Of a DNA stretch of 64,000 bases, positions 62,873 through 64,000 are shown piece by piece. The notes under the pieces are model-generated. The model made no database searches. It was not told the origin of the DNA and was given only the letters and a program-made list of their open reading frames with translations. Made by a program: the position numbers and the translations under genes. Source of the DNA: Dyella monticola (GTDB lineage: Bacteria > Pseudomonadota > Gammaproteobacteria > Xanthomonadales > Rhodanobacteraceae); the NCBI RefSeq assembly GCF_003363155.1, contig NZ_QRBE01000016.1, positions 1 to 64,000 of the forward strand, read 5' to 3'. Position 1 is the stretch's first letter. Each line of letters opens with the position of its first letter.

Positions 62873-63415
62873 TTATGGTGATGCGCGCTCTGGAATCGAG
62901 CAATCTGCCTGTTTATCGGGTAACCGTTGCCTGTTTCGCGGGTATGCCTTTTCAATTTCCAGCGAATGCCGCTCAGTTGGTTGCGATGCCTCAGAGTCCT
63001 TCCACAAGCCGGAAGGTGAACGTGTCGGCGAAAAACTTACCTTGATTCCGCAATCATCCCAGGCCTTCCATGTCAATGCGTACAAGTTTGGTCGGTGGCG
63101 TCCGCCTCGTTCAGTCATCTCGATCATGCCAACACGTGTGAGCTCGTTGGTGGCCTTCTGAACGGTCGTATGCGAGCCGCAGCCGCGATCCTTCACCATT
63201 CCCCACGCTGCGCATAGGTCGCCGTTGTTGAACCCGTTGTGCTGCCGGCAAAGCTCAAATAACAGCACTTTGGCAGGAGCCGAAAGTAGCCGATATTTTC
63301 GAGTGTTCATGACGGCACGAGGAACGCCTGCAAAACTTTCTCTTGCATCGACGCGTCCCTTTACTTTCGTGCGCCTTCTGGCGTTTTTTGACGCTTGCTG
63401 GTCAGCCTTCGACAT
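62873..63415 (-). CDS. Winged-helix protein of an integrated element
   Basis: About 180 residues. The core (residues 40-110) reads YRLLSAPAKVLLFELCRQHNGFNNGDLCAAW, then TVQKATNELTRVGMIEMTERGGRHRPNLYALTW, a winged helix-turn-helix as in replication or plasmid-maintenance proteins. GGAGG six bases before the ATG sets the start at 63415. It overlaps the preceding small ORF by 14 bases. Probably DNA-binding, role in the element unknown. Confidence 0.78.
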   Translation of the reverse strand: MSKADQQASKNARRRTKVKGRVDARESFAGVPRAVMNTRKYRLLSAPAKVLLFELCRQHNGFNNGDLCAAWGMVKDRGCGSHTTVQKATNELTRVGMIEMTERGGRHRPNLYALTWKAWDDCGIKVSFSPTRSPSGLWKDSEASQPTERHSLEIEKAYPRNRQRLPDKQADCSIPERASP

Positions 63416-63602
63416 GAGGTACCTCCAGCAATAGGCGACTATCGGTGTCAAGACAGTGTGTGACGCCCGCCGCGTCCAAGCGTGATACGTCGCTCTCTAG
63501 AAGGTATTGCGGTGACTGACGCTGGACACCCTGCATCGTTGCCAGCGAGAGGCTTAGGTGCACGCTGGTGACGTTTGAGTTGATAGGAAAGGCTATGCGC
63601 AT
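63402..63602 (-). CDS. Small hypothetical protein of the element
   Basis: About 66 residues, starting MRIAFPINSNVTSVHLSL, with AGGA eight bases upstream. No motif. It overlaps the winged-helix gene start, as expected for an operon. The ATG at 63641 is an alternative start. Confidence 0.55.
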   Translation of the reverse strand: MRIAFPINSNVTSVHLSLSLATMQGVQRQSPQYLLESDVSRLDAAGVTHCLDTDSRLLLEVPHVEG

Positions 63603-63681
63603 CGCATGCATCCTGCCGTCAGCAAGATCAGAACCGCGCATAGCAGCACTGTCAACGGAGACAAATCTTGATTACGGCCTG

Positions 63682-63909
63682 TCATTCTGCGACCCGCTGA
63701 ATGTAGGCGCGTACGCTTTCAACAGACCATGCGGTCGTGCGTGGGCCGAGCTTCACGGGAGCTGGAAATTTTCCATCCCGGACCCATTGCCAAAGCGTAC
63801 TGGCCGAAACGGGCACCAAAGCCGGCAAGCCAGGATCATTGGCTGTCGACTTCCTGCCAATTATTTGGGGTAGGCGTAGGTAACCGGTGTCCGGAAGAGA
63901 AATGTGCAT
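63682..63909 (-). CDS. AlpA-family (excisionase-like) phage regulatory protein
   Basis: 75 residues. GYLRLPQIIGRK, then ALVPVSASTLWQWVRDGKFPAPVKLGPRTTAWSVESVRAYI is the AlpA/MerR-like winged helix typical of integrative elements, where it controls the integrase or excision. It is the first visible gene of a minus-strand operon (AlpA, small ORF, winged-helix protein, two overlapping genes). An integrase is expected to the right, beyond the window. Confidence 0.88.
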   Translation of the reverse strand: MHISLPDTGYLRLPQIIGRKSTANDPGLPALVPVSASTLWQWVRDGKFPAPVKLGPRTTAWSVESVRAYIQRVAE

Positions 63910-64000
63910 CGCAATGTTTTCCCGTTTATTGAAGTCCGGGACGCGATGTTGCAGACAAAGCTTCTGTTATTCACCGCAGTTGCGGCGCTAAGCACCGATT
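63910..64000. other. Right edge, upstream of the AlpA-type gene
   Basis: 91 bases, AT-richer, presumably holding the AlpA promoter. No integrase or tRNA is seen before the edge. Confidence 0.3.

Overview
The window reads as chromosomal DNA of a high-GC gammaproteobacterium, most likely Xanthomonadales of the Rhodanobacteraceae type (Dyella, Luteibacter, Rhodanobacter, Frateuria). This rests on gene content recognised from memory: DUF3247, an M48 peptidase fused to a pilin-like tail, the PepSY / TonB-receptor / DUF2946 arrangement and several Xanthomonadales-type small proteins. No rRNA, tRNA, CRISPR array or intact transposase was seen. Product names come from reading motifs, not from database searches.

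Layout. 0-10 kb (mostly minus strand): a partial edge ORF, an AraC-GyrI regulator, a YbhB/YbcL protein, the M48-pilin fusion, glycerol kinase, and a probable metal-uptake set (DUF2946, TonB-dependent receptor, PepSY membrane protein, small exported protein). 10-26 kb: a ketopantoate-reductase-family enzyme, a Tat-like bicovalent flavoenzyme, a large exported protein of unknown function, a haem-oxygenase-fold protein, a GGDEF/EAL enzyme, MsrA, a compact operon of secreted RNase Sa-like ribonuclease, barstar and S4 protein, then an exported propeller, a class C serine hydrolase, a GHSSG esterase and a DUF3761-type protein. 26-40 kb: a VOC protein, an MscS channel, an ABC exporter, a ClC channel with CBS domains, a MerR regulator overlapping a Cu(I)-type P1B ATPase with two YHS domains, an Nramp transporter, a KGG stress protein, and alanine dehydrogenase divergent from an Lrp/AsnC regulator.

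40-52 kb: a decayed formate dehydrogenase fragment, a hybrid histidine kinase, small proteins, a GAF-GGDEF-EAL protein, a BamE-like lipoprotein, an NTF2-like protein, an aldo/keto reductase and a trypsin-like protease with a long C-terminal extension. 52-62 kb looks accessory: several long gaps, a membrane protein of unknown function, an EndoH-like GH18 enzyme without a signal peptide, repeat-bearing and TonB-like exported proteins, a frameshifted KAP-type P-loop NTPase in AT-richer sequence, and a peptidase E gene between two copies of a hairpin repeat. 62-64 kb is one end of an integrated element: AlpA-type regulator, small ORF, winged-helix protein, and two conserved proteins encoded in overlapping frames. 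The rest of that element lies beyond the right edge.

Functional themes are metal handling (TonB receptor/PepSY/DUF2946, MerR/P1B ATPase, Nramp), cyclic-di-GMP turnover (two GGDEF-EAL proteins), exported hydrolases, and a ribonuclease/inhibitor pair.
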